Source of the DNA: Halichondria panicea | Lineage: Eukaryota > Porifera > Demospongiae > Suberitida > Halichondriidae | Length of the DNA stretch: 64,000 nucleotides | Reading direction: 5' to 3' | Assembly: GCF_963675165.1 (NCBI RefSeq) | Contig: NC_087386.1 | Span: 6,578,066 to 6,642,065, forward strand | In this document: piece by piece, positions 11,303-23,594 of the stretch | Layout: each line of letters opens with the position of its first letter | How positions within the stretch are numbered: position 1 is the first letter of the stretch | Made by a program: the position numbers and the translations under genes | The notes under the pieces: generated by a model | Databases searched by the model: none | What the model saw: the letters and a program-made list of their open reading frames with translations, nothing else | Told to the model about the DNA's origin: nothing

Positions 11303-12580
11303 CAGTATTTAAAACCATACCATTGTACCCTATGCCTAGAGTCTTACTATTCAATGTGTGTGTGCGTGTCTATAACCCCTAGCTAGTTTTCTACTTTAGT
11401 GACCTTTTTCTATTGTGCCTGGTACGGGGATCCCTTCAGCTATAAATATGTAGGGTACCTCGAATAAAGGCCGCGTGTAGTTAGCCAGAGGAGATTTAGC
11501 CTCGAATCCAGGCCGATTAAAATACGGCCTGGTACCTATTGCATGTGTAATTAATTATAGGCGTGGCCGTCCACACCCATGTACTATCTACTATTATATG
11601 AAGCTTTTATAGCCTAGCTAGCTAGCTAGCTGTGGCCTTCTCTATGGTGTTGTGTTGAGAAGGCTTGCACACGAAGCCAGAAGAGGCTCTCATCTACCTC
11701 TATGATGGTTGGATGGTCGTGATGTTTTGAACTGGGTTTCTGACAGACTATGGCAAGTCTTTGACTTTGTGCTTCCAACTGCAACCATAGGACCATTGTA
11801 GAGGTAGATGTGAGCCTCTTCTGGTTTTATAATAGTGTGCAAACCTTCTCGACAACACAATAGAGAATATAAGCCACAGCTTCACAGGAGAGAGAGTTTA
11901 AAGTGTTTCTGACAAACTATGGCAAGTCTTTGACTTTGTGCTTCCAACTGCCACCATAGGACCATCGTAGAGAGCCTCTTCTGGCTTTAGACAAGTGTGT
12001 AAGCCTTCTTGACAACACAATAGAGGGCATAAAGCCACAGGAGACAAGTATTTGTTAAAAATAATACTGAAAGAAACTAGTAAACAAACTAGTTTACGGT
12101 ATAATTTTACAAAGGTTTACTAACGTGAACGAATTCCCCAGATTCTGGGGAACTCAGTTTGCGCATGTGCACTATCACCCATGCAATAGAGACCAGGCCG
12201 TATTTTAATCGGCCTGGTCTCGAGGCTAGAGGAGATTCGACAAGGTGCGGTGCAGCTCAAGTAATTAGCTCTTGATTACTCTCAGCAAAAACATACGACA
12301 TGGGCTGATAATTATTGTTCAATCAAAGGCTAATTGTCTGAGCTGCACCGCGCCTGTCGTACCTCCTCTGGTAGTTAGCTAGCTGCTGCCCAATATTTCC
12401 TCAATGTGTGTCCTGATCATTAGCAGTATTTGAATGGAACCAAAATCATACCAATTTTGTACCCTTGAGTCTTATTATTCACTGTGTGTGTGTGTCTAAC
12501 CCCTAGCTTTCTACTTTAGTGACCCTTTCTATTGTTCCTGGTAGGGGATCACTTTGATCAGCTTATTATTGCATCATTAG
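11303..12580. repeat. Nested inverted-repeat element, no gene
   Basis: Outer arms pair around 11465-11545 with 12195-12240 (GGCCGATTAAAATACGGCC against its complement) and with CTCCTCTGG..GTTAGC words near 12365. An inner hairpin pairs 11625-11720 (CCTTCTC..GTTGTGTTGAGAAGG) with 11790-11880, and part of that arm is repeated again at 11890-12040. A small palindrome, GCGGTGCAGCTCA with TGAGCTGCACCGCG, lies at 12247 and 12338. No coding frame is visible. It is probably a composite of foldback elements. Confidence 0.6.
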
Positions 12581-12677
12581 TGAGTGACTCATTGCTATAG
12601 GAGAATACTCAGGAGCTGGCCAGAAGACAATGCCACCACTTCCAGTGCAAACTACACATGGTCAATGTCCCCTCAAG
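12581..12677 (+). pseudogene. Orphan copy of the gene 2 terminal exon
   Basis: After ATCATTAG the sequence follows the terminal exon of gene 2 (CATTGCTA..GGAGAATACTCAGGAGC..CCAGTGCAAA..CCTCAAGG), with internal deletions. The intronic sequence before it (TTTCTACTTTAGTGACC..GGGGATCACTTTGATCAGC) is repeated too, so exon plus flank were duplicated as a unit. Confidence 0.6.
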
Positions 12678-12707
12678 GTGTGTTGTTTGATGTCCTAATC
12701 ATTATAG

Positions 12708-12907
12708 TACCTATCACGGGAAATGTTCGCGAGTGCATGCAAACTTTCGCTATTTGGCCTCAGAAGAATTGTAATAAGGAAACCACACCCACCAATAGCT
12801 TTGCATGTGAAATACCGGTGCGTGGGAGTTTCTCCCAGTTTTATTTTTCGCTTTAACTGCTCTGCCCTTGAAAAACAGACCTCACGAACATTTCCTGCTG
12901 TACGGTA
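12708..12907. mobile_element. MITE, TACCGTATAGCGG-like termini
   Basis: The left end TACCTATCACGGGAAATGTTC and right end CGAACATTTCCTGCTGTACGGTA pair as inverted repeats. The interior has CACACCCACCAATAGCTTTG, shared with copies at 21600 and 54208. Confidence 0.7.
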
Positions 12908-13216
12908 TAATTTATAGATGTTAGTGAATTTGTTTATTAGCGTTCTATAATGTTGGGATATGATCATACAAGTAATAGTTGTGACACCGCCACGACTGCC
13001 ACATGAGATATATTGGCTCAGTGTATAGTGACGTAGCTGAGGCACTCAGCACCATTAACTGTCCAATATGGCATACATTGGCACACCGCGTTTCCTTCGT
13101 CGGATCTTTGAGATCAAAATGTAACAAGTTATACATGTAGTTATTGACTGGCTGACTAGTAATTATGGCTTGAGGTTGTTTTTTTCGGAATTCCGACCTG
13201 ACCAATCAGATCAAGG

Positions 13217-13436
13217 TACCGTACGGGTAGAAAATTTCGAGGGTGTAAATTTTTGTGCAATTCAATATTCTGTCTTATTTGGAAAATTTCGCGGGTAGTA
13301 AATTTCGTGGAGTTAGGGTGTGTCACTATCTCGCATGCGTAAACAAAGCCTTTCGCGGGTTTTAATTTTTGTGTTCTGCAGCCACCCACGAAAATCGCGA
13401 AATTAAAAACACCTCGAAATTTTTACCCGTACGGTA
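13217..13436. mobile_element. MITE with TACCGTACGGGTA termini
   Basis: The termini TACCGTACGGGTAGAAAATT and AATTTTTACCCGTACGGTA-type ends are inverted repeats about 220 bp apart. The interior contains several CACGAAAAT/ATTTTCGTG words. No reading frame. Confidence 0.8.
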
Positions 13437-13544
13437 TGCGTTTTGTACAGTAGGACGCATTTATAGCTAGTTCTAACTGTGGGTATAGTTACTGTTGACC
13501 AGTCTCTGTATAAGTAATCATTGTGTGGGATGGGGTGGAATGCA

Positions 13545-13741
13545 GGGGTGGGGCATGTAGGGGGTTTCCCTGCTGAGCTCAGCTTTTTGAAAGCCACAAG
13601 CCTAGCCAGGCAAGAACTAGAGCAAGAATCTTGATTGTCTATTATAATTAGCTGTAGCTTTATTGTGCTGGTATCAATATAGCTGAGGTGCGTTGAAAAC
13701 ATGCTGCATATAGTACACATTACACATTCCCCTCACTGCAG
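13545..13741 (+). promoter_or_regulatory. Shared upstream cassette, copy before gene 3
   Basis: GGGGTGGGGCATGTAG lies at 13545-13560. It is followed by GAGCTCAGC, GAAAGCCACA, CAAGAATCTTGATTG, TTTATTGTG.TGGTATCAATA, CGTTGAAAACATGCTG and CATTCCCCTCACTGCAG just before the ATG. The same words in the same order occur before genes 4, 5 and 6. Confidence 0.5.
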
Positions 13742-14792
13742 ATGACTACTGATACACCTGAATACAAAGCCATCAGTAGCTGCAGAATGGATCTGACAGA
13801 GATGCTCTCTAATCACTTCAGGGAGGTAGCTGGACGTTTACGTGATAGTGGAGCACTGACTAACAGCCAATGCGAGGAAATCATTGAATCCGGACCTCCT
13901 AAAGCATGTGCTCGTAGGCTTATAGATATGATCACTATCGACATCAAAAATGACCCATTGGATGTTTTTGCCGAATTTGTGACAGCAATGAAAAGCAGTG
14001 GGAACAAACGCTTCAAAGACTTTGTCAAGGAAAACATTGAAGCTAAACGAAAAGAGTTGTATAGAGAATTGCTCCAAATTCCACCAGGTATGTAACAATG
14101 GTGATAATAATTATATGATCAAGGGCATATAAAAGAAGAGAGGGCATGCAACAGTAAAAGAGTAGAATTCAAATGTTGGGCGGATGAATGTGCATGAAGT
14201 GCTAAATATCTATTTTTAGCAGTTCATGCACATTCACATTCATCGTCCACATTTGAATTCTGCTAGCTACGTGTACTATAGATAAGTGAGTTGCATGCAT
14301 GCCCTCTCTTCTCCCTTGATATGATCATGATTGACTTTTCCCATGTTTACAGGTTTCGTGGCATCTCAGGAATACGACGTCTTCATCAGCTACAGTCATG
14401 AGGCTGACACTATACGAATGGTGGACAATCGTTTGTGCTCTCTACTGACAGATGAAGGTCTCACTGTGTTTGTAGACAGAGACGGCCTTCGTCCTGGGGA
14501 CAAATGGCGATCTGAGATTGCCTCCGCTATCAAAACCTGCAAAGCCTTTGTTGTAGTGCTCACTAAACGCTACATGAGGTCTGCGTACTGCAATGGAGAG
14601 CTGTACGAAGCAGAAGCTCTTGGCAAGCGTATACTCCCAGTGGTGTGCGAGAAGGGATGGGGAGATGTACCTGGAGGTGCTCCTGTGACAGAGATAGTGA
14701 AGGAGGTTCAGTATGTCTCTCTAGTGGCAGAAGACAGCGAAACACAACTGACAAAACTGGTGGAAAGTATCAAAACGTCAGTCAGTGCGTAG
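13742..14792 (+). CDS. CARD-TIR protein, two exons (cluster gene 3)
   Basis: Exons 13742-14087 and 14353-14792 join in phase 1 (CCACCAG|GT .. ACAG|GT) to give 261 aa ending SVSA. Residues 1-115 form a helical Death-fold domain, here called CARD-like (AEFVTAMKSSGN, RKELYRELLQ). Residues about 119-255 are a TIR domain with the opening EYDVFISYSH, the BB-loop region VFVDRD.LRPGDKW, and SAYCNGELYEAEAL. Glu198 in NGEL aligns by motif with the catalytic Glu of TIR NADases and nucleotide-producing TIRs. Enzyme activity is inferred. Compared with gene 4, the 3' end reads AAAACGTCAG instead of AAAGGTCAG, so the old donor is out of phase and the protein ends at TAG. It therefore looks like a complete short adaptor or effector rather than a truncated long gene. 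Confidence 0.8.
14110..14325. mobile_element. Hairpin MITE inside the gene 3 intron
   Basis: Arms such as AGAGAGGGCATGCAAC and GTTGCATGCATGCCCTCTCTTC, GAATTCAAATGT and ACATTTGAATTC, and TGAATGTGCATGAA and TTCATGCACATTCA pair around a centre at about 14212. The corresponding intron of gene 5 is only 55 bases and lacks it, so it is a recent insertion. Confidence 0.75.
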
Positions 14793-15039
14793 TACCTGAA
14801 CTAACTGCACCGTTACATAGTTTATAGGTATAGTTTTGTTAGCAAACTGCTGTAATTATTTATACATTTTGTACATTTCCTATAAGATTTTTTTTTTGTA
14901 TGTTACCCTTATCAGGAGTGCATAATCTCCTGCCCCTATCTATTTATAATTATGTGTTCAGTCAAGTGTATAGTCTAACTCTTGGTCTCTGGTGCTCTAT
15001 TGACATGCATGGTGTCATCATGGGGGTGGTGGAAATACA

Positions 15040-15286
15040 GGGGTGGGGCATGTAGATCTAGGTTTTCCCACAGCTGAGCTCAAACTTCATGTGCATGCTG
15101 AGTTCGAGTACAAGTACGTATATTGTGTGCTGCTCTGGCTCCTGCTATACCGAGGCCAATGCAAGGCGCATAAAAGCTTTATTGTGCGTGGTATCAATAG
15201 GTTATAAGGTACGTTGAAAACATGCTGTATTATTATAGTCAGCATTACACATTTCAATATCCCCCCTTAACTTGGCTCACTTGTAG
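15040..15286 (+). promoter_or_regulatory. Shared upstream cassette, copy before gene 4
   Basis: GGGGTGGGGCATGTAG at 15040-15055 is followed by AGCTGAGCTCAAACTTCATG, TTTATTGTGCGTGGTATCAA, ACGTTGAAAACATGCTG and CCCCCCTTAACTTGGC..TTGTAG, directly before ATG 15287. It is nearly identical to the copy before gene 6. Confidence 0.5.
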
Positions 15287-16327
15287 ATGACTACCTATAC
15301 TGCTGAATACAAAGCCATCTGTAGCTGCAGAGTGGATCTAACCAAGAAGCTCTCTACGTGTGTCAATGAGGTAGCTAAATACTTTTACGTCAGAATGAAG
15401 TACTGACTGACGACCAATGCCAGACTATCATCAGTGCTGAAGACGGTGCTGAGAAGCTCATGAAGATTATTATTGTTTTCATCGAAGACCCAGTCAGCAC
15501 ACTGGATTCTTTTGCCTACTTAGTAACAGCATTGAAAAGAGGTGGAAACAGATTCTTTCAAGAATTTGTCAAAGACAAAATTGAAGCTAAACAAAGGGAA
15601 ATCTACAGGGAGAAATTTCTCCAAGTGCCGCACGGTATGTAATGATGGTTACGTAATGGTGATGATCATTATGAGTTTAATTTTCCTAGATTTCCTGGCA
15701 TCAAAATACCACGTTTTCATCAGCCACAGCCACAGCTGTGAGGCTGACACCATGCACACAGTGGACATTCTTATGTTGCGACTGAAACAAGAACGCCTCC
15801 GCGTGTTTGTGGACCAACGTAGCATTTGGCCTGGGGACAAATGGCCATTTGAGATTGCCTCCGCCATCAAAACCTGCAATGCCTTTGTCGTTGTGTTCAG
15901 TAAACGCTACGTGAGGTCCGTGTACTGCAATGGAGAGCTGTTCAAAGCAGAAGCTCTTGGCAAGTGCATGTTCCCAGTGGTGTGCGAGGATGGTTGGGGA
16001 GATGTACCTGGAGGTACTCCTGTGATTGAGGTGTTGAAGGTCTTTCAGGATGTGTCTCCAGTGACAGGAAATAAGGAGAAGCAACTAACAAGACTGGTCC
16101 ATAGTATCAAAGGTCAGTCAGTAATGAATCTCAGAAATTAGTGTGCCACCATCTTAATTGAAGTATACTGTTACTAAGCAGTATTTCGTTTTGCAGGAGC
16201 TGTGGCATCATTATCACCTTTATCACCCGTTGCCATAGCTCCAGATCCACCTAATCTACCCACCGATCATGCTGGTGAGATGTGCTCACTATAGTGTTCA
16301 AACCTTTACCCCCCTACACACTACACC

Positions 16328-16354
16328 CACACGCACACACACACACACACACTA

Positions 16355-16399
<45 letters not shown>

Positions 16400-16456
16400 C
16401 ACGCACACCACACCCACACACACACATACATACACACACACGCATACATACACACA
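16328..16456 (+). repeat. CA-rich microsatellite next to a splice acceptor
   Basis: ACACAC tracts with interruptions run directly into the CACACAG that serves as acceptor for the Death exon at 16458. No protein is claimed for the open frames across it. Confidence 0.85.
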
Positions 16457-17143
16457 GACGGAGCTACACCAGAGAGGAAACAATCGTTAGTAGCTGCCTG
16501 GAAGGAAAAGCTTGCGCCAAAGCTGTCTCTAGAAATCAGGCAATATGATCTAATATTGGTCGCTGGATTATTTGACAAAGTGGAGCCTTATTTAGATCAG
16601 TTCTGGTTAACAGATGGTGAAAAGAGTGACGTACGTGCTAGTGCTCTGCTCAATGGCACCCAGGTTGGAATGAACACTGCTTTATCAACGTGGAAGTCCC
16701 ACCAACCTTGGCATGCAACGTATGGGGCACTACTGGATATTGTGTTGAGGCTGAAGAAAGGGAAGATAGCTCTTGGACTGTGCGAATTCCTGGACCAACG
16801 GCAATGTTAGCAAACTATAACACTATATGTAACATGTATAATAATAATAATTATTTACTCTGTACAGTGGTGAACAAAGCCGCTACACAACTGTCAGAGC
16901 GCACACCTCTAACACAAGATGAGATTGATGCTCTACAGAAGCTGATCGAGGGAACAGGAGTGAACATTGATGACATCATTGCTACTGGTCAAGGCCTCAC
17001 TCTTGAAGAAGCTCAACCATTGCTTGCTGAGAAAGGATACATTGAGGACGCAGGGAATCTCAAGACAAGGCTACAAGAAAGTACGTATCTAGTGTTCCAT
17101 GTCTAAATTGCCTGAGGGTTGTATGCCATTCACTTAATTCAAG

Positions 17144-17300
17144 TACCGTATAGCGCGAAATTTAATTTCCAAGACACTTAATTTTCGCTGTTTATAGAGA
17201 AACTCTCCACAAAAATTAGGTCCACTTAGCTACATCATTTGGCCAAAATCAACAAAAATAATGCTTTTAGAGGCACTTCCACGAAAATAACCTCAAACAA
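17144..17300. mobile_element. MITE copy in the gene 4 intron
   Basis: This is the duplicated counterpart of the element at 7345-7490, starting TACCGTATAGCGCGAAATTT, with small indels. Confidence 0.7.
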
Positions 17301-20300
17301 TTTTGTGTGTGTAGGGTTTTGATTCGTGGATTTACAAACTATAATTTTAGCTACAAGAGTCAGAAAAGAGCTGCAAACTGTACTGCCAGAAGTTGCAGCA
17401 GCCATTGCGAACTTTAACCTAGCTATTGCAGATACACTCTTTTTTCTGCGCATGGAATTGCCTCTTCTATACTTTTGAGCAAAGCAAAACATATTAGCAT
17501 AGCCAGGAACACATTACCGAAGGAGCGTCTTACCTCGGGAATCGCATCTCGTGCAAGTTTGCCCTTATATGCAAAACCGCTAAGTGGGTGATAATCATCT
17601 GTGGGCGAGTGCTAGTTGAGCTGAAGGTGCACTTTTACCATGCAAGCATAGGTCAATAAAAATGAAAACTACAGCTAGCTAGCTAGCTATAGGCCTGGTA
17701 GTAAGGCTCTAGATCTCTCTTCTAAGAACCCCAGTAAGACTCCCTACTGCAAAAACAAAACGCCTAGTATGTGTTAGTCTAGGTCTAGCAAACTTTCTCT
17801 TCACAAAGTAATTGATATGCTCCTCTTTTAGAATTTTCTATACCTCACCAATGACAGTCTCTTCCATGATGTATACCAACATTCATCAAAGACCTAGCTA
17901 TTCATTTTAGCTCTTTCTGGCTCAACCTAGCTCTCCTGCTGCTGCACTACATACAAAATCTGTTTATAATGATATTCACAGGCTGACCGCAGTCTGTAAT
18001 CTATGTACACAGTACTTTCACACTTTTCATATAAGGCAATGCGGCGTTTAGGAAAACACACGAGATGCGATTTCCGAACCCATGCACAGTTAGACGCTCC
18101 TTCTGTATTTTGCTCCTGGCATAGCCAGGGTATCATACAGGATTTTAAAGTAGAGGAGGAAATAAGAAAAGTAACCAGAACATTTTGCTAAAAAAAAGGG
18201 TCAATACCCTGTTATAATAGGACACTCAGTCATACAACTAGTACCTGAATGCAAAAAATGGGGGGGGAAACTGGAGCTGGGGGGTATCCCCCCTTTCCTC
18301 CCCCCTGTATGACACCCTGACAGCGCACATTCATTGCATTAATTTTTTTTCATAGTTGCTAAAGAGCAGCAGCGATATCTCGAGATACTCAAGGATTTAA
18401 TGACAGCTGCTGGCACCATCGACCTTCGCTACTTGAAACTGTATCTTGTTGGCCCACCTAATGTGGGCAAGACGACCACTCTAAGCCGTCTCCTAAAAAC
18501 ATTTGAGAATATTCATTCAGCAGGAGACAAATCAAACATTCAAAGTACGCTACTCGCTAACTGTATTCAAGCGTTTGCTTTTGTTGGTGACGACACAGCA
18601 GAGTGGCTATCTTCCAATAACGTCGACAATGAAGCTTTTGTTCAACTATTTGTGTGGACCGCTGAACACACCCCTCAGTGAACAACTAAGTGAAGAACAC
18701 ACTACTCCACCCGAACCTTCCAGAGAACAGTCACATTTCAACAAGATGAATCCCACAAGCTCATTTCTGTAGAGAACGTTGTTTCACAAGTTGATAAACT
18801 CGATACTTCAGATGGAGAAACAAAGACTTGCAAAAATCAAAGAATTAATGATTGTATCAGTCGATTCCAAAAATTGATCAAAAGTGGAGACTATTCTACC
18901 CTTTTCAAGGCTTTGGGCACATTTTTAGATATTGGAGGTCAGCCAGGCTTTTTAGAAATGCTCCCAGCCTTGAGCACTGGTCCGGCCATGTATCTCGTCT
19001 TCTTAGACTTGAGCAAAGAGCTAAACGAGCCGTACAAAATCCATTTTAGTCGCAAAGGCAAAAAAATCACTCCCTATGACGCTATACATACAGTCAAAGA
19101 AACAGTGTCTCAAATCCTTTCTTCCATCAGTAGCATACATAGTATCCCTCAAGTGACCTGTTCATTCAAGACCGATAAAGTTGATGGATTTAGCGAGAAG
19201 CTTGAATTATTCCAACAAGTTAGTCCCTTGGCTGCGCTGATAGGCACTGACAAAGATAAGCTGAAGGACCCAGAGAAGGAAATCAAGAAAAAAAGCGAAG
19301 ATTTAAATGACATTGTAAAAGAACAGTTTGATAAAATAATGATTAGTCCTGACGCTACTGATTCAAATCTATTTACCGTAGACAACCACCATGGAACTGA
19401 GCAGTCGGACATAGGCCCACTTCGTAAAGTGTTAAGTGAAATCTTTCAAACACGCTTCGAGAATGCTTCGTTACCGATTAGACCAAAATGGCTTTTATTT
19501 GGACTCATTCTCCGAAGGGAATACAAGATTGCTAATATTGAAGATTGTTTAGAGTTAGGAAAGAAACTTGAAATGGATGAAAATGAAACGAAATTTTGTC
19601 TGCGGTATCTTCATGACTGCGTTGGCACTGTCATGCATTACACAAGTGTTTTGAATGATAAGAAAAACTGGCTCAAGAATCATGTAATCTGCTCCCTTCA
19701 AGTACTATTCGATAGCATCAGTGAGCTGATTCTTCCTTCTTTGTGTGTGCTTCGTTTTGGAGGTGCTTTCACTGAGGATGAAAAAAAACTGTTTAGAAAG
19801 GGGCAATATTCAGCTGAAACTATCGAAATGTATTGCAAAAAGTCAGGAAATAATGAACTTATCCCAGCCAAGAATCTTATATCGCTTCTTCAACATCTAA
19901 ACCTTCTCTCTGAAGTCGTTCACAAAGATGTTAATGACCCAAGCAAGTGTCGAATCACCTATTTTATGCCGGCTATCTTAGAGTGTGCTTCACAAGAGGA
20001 GCTGACCAACCCACCTCCACCAGATGCCAACAACCCAGAGCCACTGCTCATCACATTTAGCTGTGGTTACATTCCAACCGGAACTTTTTGTGGTCTGATC
20101 ACTCGACTAGTTTCCCAAGGCCCTCATGGAATTCTCAGATTTACGTGGGAGTTAGTGGAAGATGGTGTCAAGCGAAATTGTGTATCTTTTTTCATCGATA
20201 GATCAAACAAGGTGACCTTACTAGCCCACGATCGATGCTACGAAATTCAAGTTGTTCGCCATCCTAATGGCCGCATGTCTCTTCATGACCTTTGCACTTA

Positions 20301-21230
20301 TGTTTTCTCAGTGATGCACTACACTCTCAAAAGCCTTTACCCACACTTGGTTCCTCAAATTGCGTTCCAATGTCCCTGCCCTGGTCACCAGTCCAGCCGA
20401 GATAATTTGTGTGTTTTTACTGAAGATTTCTTTCTTTGTGGTAGGAATCCAGTGACACCAACGAAAGACCAACAAGCTTGGTTGGGTCAGGTAGGTTATT
20501 TATATTTAAATGTTTTGTGTTTCATTTCTTTTCATATTTGTGCAGACTGTCTCCATGCATTGGTCAGAGTGCTAGCTTGGGAGTTCTCAAGTTCATGAAG
20601 GGACAGTCTCTGGAGAGATTCTCTTTCAATTGGAGCAAAGTGGGAATTGACGACACACAACCTCCAGCTGATGACTGCAAGCCCAACATTCTGACCTTCA
20701 AGAGTGTGCGTGAGGAGGACCTGGGCTACTACCAGTGTGAGGTGAAGGAGATGAAGGCTGGGAAAATGGTAGTGGTCCTCACTGTCTACAGAGCTCTCTA
20801 CGAAGATACGCTCAGTAAGTTCAGTACGTACATGTGTCGACCTTCTGCTTCTTTGCTTCTTACCAATCACTTACGTATATTAATTATAACTATAACGCTT
20901 AAATTTTCGCATTACATATTCATCAGTGAGTGAATCATTGCTAGGAGAATACTCAGGAGCAGCTGGACAGAAGAGAAGACTGTCAGCTGGGGAGACGTCC
21001 AGTGCAAAACACACACGGTCAATATCTCCTCAAGGTGTGTTGTTAGGTGCCCTCCATGATCTTTAGCAGTATTTGAATGGAACCAAACCATACCAAGTTT
21101 GTACCCTATTCCTAGAGTCTTACTATTCACTGTGTGTGTATAAACCCTAGCTTTCTACTTTAGTGACTATTGTTCCTTGTAGGGGATCACTTTGATCAGC
21201 TTATTATCGCATTACATCTTGTTACTATAT

Positions 21231-21323
21231 AAGGAGAATGCGCAGGAGTAGCTGGTCAGAAGAGAAAATTGTCAGCTGGGGAGACATCCAGTGCAAAACG
21301 CACACAGTCAATATCTTCTCAAG
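21231..21323 (+). pseudogene. Orphan terminal-exon copy
   Basis: It matches the terminal exon of genes 2 and 4 (GGAGAATGCGCAGGAG..GTCAGCTGGGGAGACATCC..TCTCAAGG) but lacks the first codons and a clean acceptor. Confidence 0.6.
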
Positions 21324-21479
21324 GTGTGTTGTTCAGTGTTCTGATTATTGACAAACCTTACCTGGCGTTTACTATTCACTGTGTATGTGTCTAACCCCTA
21401 GTTTTCTAGTGACCCTTTTCTATTGTTCTTGGTAGGGGATCACTTAGATCAGCTTATTATCGCATTACATCTTCATTAG

Positions 21480-21564
21480 TGAGTGGCTCATTGCTATAGG
21501 AGAATGCTCAGGAGTAGCTGGTCAGAAGAGAATGCTACCAGTGCAAACTACACAGGGTCCCAAG
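21480..21564 (+). pseudogene. Orphan terminal-exon copy, shortened
   Basis: It begins GTGAGTGGCTCATTGCTA after CTTCATTA, continues GGAGAATGCTCAGGAGTAGC and ends CCCAAGG, with an internal deletion. Its leading flank (GGGGATCACTTAGATCAGC) is repeated as in the other copies. Confidence 0.6.
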
Positions 21565-21599
21565 GTGGTGTTGTTTGGTGTCCTAATCATTATAATTAT

Positions 21600-21745
21600 A
21601 TATAACTATAGCTGGAAATGTTCGTAAGTGAAAAGTTTCGCTATTTGGCCTCAGAAGAATTGTAATATAGGTAATAAGGAAACCACACCCACCAATAGCT
21701 TTGCATGTGAAATACCAGTGCGTGGGAGTTTCTCCCAGTTTGCGT
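21600..21745. mobile_element. MITE remnant
   Basis: The words GGAAATGTTCG, TTTCGCTATTTGGCC, CACACCCACCAATAGC and TGCGTGGGAGTTTCTCCC match 12708-12907. The right terminus is lost. Confidence 0.6.
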
Positions 21746-23594
21746 TAAAGTAAATTTTTATTAGCGTTCTCTAATGTTGGGATATGATCATGCAAGTAAT
21801 AGACTTAGTTGTGACACCGCCACGAGTGCCATGCACATGAGATATATTGGCTCAGTGTATAGTGACGTAGCCGCGGCACTCAGCACCATTCACTGTCCAA
21901 TATGGTATATATATTGGCACACCGGATCTTTGAGGTCAACCTGCAACAAGAGTGTGTTATTGCACCTCTCATTATGCCTCGAGGCGTAGCCGCACAAGGG
22001 ATACGGTAAAGCTGACTGTGTGTGTGTCTGTCTGTGTGTGTGTCTGTTCCAGCTGTAAATGCTCAACGGTTGCAATGAGACGAAAACTAACAGCTTCTAT
22101 AGGCTTCTAGCCACCTTCTCTTGGATTTTGATTCGTGGATTAGCAAACTATAAAGCTTCTTTCTCGAGTTATGGCTAGTTTGACTCACATTGAAGGCTGT
22201 TGCAGTCTCTTCAGAATCTTTCATAGCATCATCTGTCCGCACAAACTTTCTATTCAACATATGAGTTAGCCTTGCACTAAAGCGCTAGCTTTTTGTTAGC
22301 TACAAGACTCAGAAAATACCTGTTAAAACAGCTAGCTAGCAGTAGCCATTTGTGAAATTGATCTCTTTGGACACACCCTTTAATTATTCCTGTGGATGTA
22401 ATGCGCATGCGCCCATGTGATATCCAAGATCCAGATCCAGATCCTCCTGGCAGAATCATATTTTTCTTGAGGGCCTGGTAAGTCACAAAACACTACTATA
22501 TAACAATATAGATAACAATATGCATGTACAGAAGTCTTTTCTTCTTAGATTAAGTCTTTTCTTCTCACTCAGTGACTTTATATAGATAAGCTAACTTTAT
22601 GAAATAATTAGTAAAATTATGCACTTCCGCTTATAATTAATTGAAAACAAAATCTTCTTCTTTGTTGCTTCCTAGATCCTTGAGGTCCTGGTATAAGCAG
22701 CCACAAAACACAACAATGATACCATAATTATACAATTGAATAGGTGCAAGTCAGTTTTAGACAAATTATTTTATACACTTTTTCCTCTTCTATACTTCCT
22801 CTTCTATACTTTTGAGCGAAAGTAAATCATGGCGAGAGGCATTAGCACAGCGCCAGCTTGAACACTAGTTGTATACTGTACGTTGCTCAACAAGTCGAAT
22901 CTCAGGAAATCCTATAAAAACACTTATCCTGTTTTGACAATGTATATCAGGGTAGGTGCGATGGAATTAACCTATGCATGGCGAGCAAATTATGATATCT
23001 GGTTGCCTCCTAGCTATGATTAAGTATTTGAAAATCTGAAGCTCTCACCAGCAACACTCAAGCAGGGCCCTTCAGGTTCTAGATATGTTAGTAGCTAGCT
23101 AGAACTAAAGAAAGAGAATTGCTGACCAAGTTTGAGTACTTACATATGAAAGGTGAGTATTTGTTTGCACATGTACATTTGAATAATACCAAACCTTACC
23201 TTATTGAGTTAGAAAGCCATGCACTGAAAATCATTTTTGCTACGATTGACAATCTTTGCCCACCCCTACACCTTATTTTGTTATAATTATATATACCCTT
23301 CAATCAAACACATGCACACAGACGGAGCTACAGACAGCTGCCATGGTGCTAAATCCGCTGCCTGCATGCATGGAAGGGAAAGCTTGGGCAAAGCTGCCTC
23401 TAGAAATCAAGCAATAATTATGATCTAATTCTGGATTATTTGACAATGTGGAGCCCTAATTTCTTCTGTCAGTTAGATATTGAATGTACATGCCAGTTTT
23501 GTTGTTTGGAAATTACCCTTGTATCTTTAATCAAGAGTTCATTATAGTATATCAGTAATATGTCTCTGTACAATGCATTGTGGGATGGGGGTGG

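Larger units (their letters stand above)
15287..21066 (+). pseudogene. CARD-TIR-Death-ROC-COR-Ig gene with frameshifts (cluster gene 4)
   Basis: Exon blocks are CARD 15287-15634, TIR 15690-16112, linker 16197-16274, Death 16458-16805, helical 16868-17080, ROC-COR 18356-20490, Ig-like 20546-20814 and terminal 20927-21066. Phases agree between blocks. Lesions are a 2-base insertion in the CARD near 15387, a 5-base deletion near 18634 that leads to TGA at 18679-18681 (frame is regained after a 1-base deletion near 18735), and a 4-base insertion near 20557 at the start of the Ig exon. The TIR itself is open, with CNGELF. The ROC keeps GPPNVGKTT, DIGGQPG and TDKD. From 16868 onward it is nearly identical to gene 2, introns included. 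If the lesions are assembly errors, this would be a CARD-TIR version of gene 2. As read it is broken. Confidence 0.7.
21067..23594. other. Gene-poor stretch with exon relics
   Basis: Apart from two terminal-exon copies (21231-21323, 21480-21564) and a MITE remnant (21600-21745), no gene is seen. The part near 22130-22370 weakly resembles intron 6 of gene 2 (GATTCGTGGATT.GCAAACTATA, AGCTACAAGACTCAGAAAA), and 23310-23420 resembles the Death exon region of gene 4 (ACACAGACGGAGCTACA, GGAAAGCTTG..CAAAGCTG). These suggest a third, largely eroded copy of the long gene. Confidence 0.5.
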
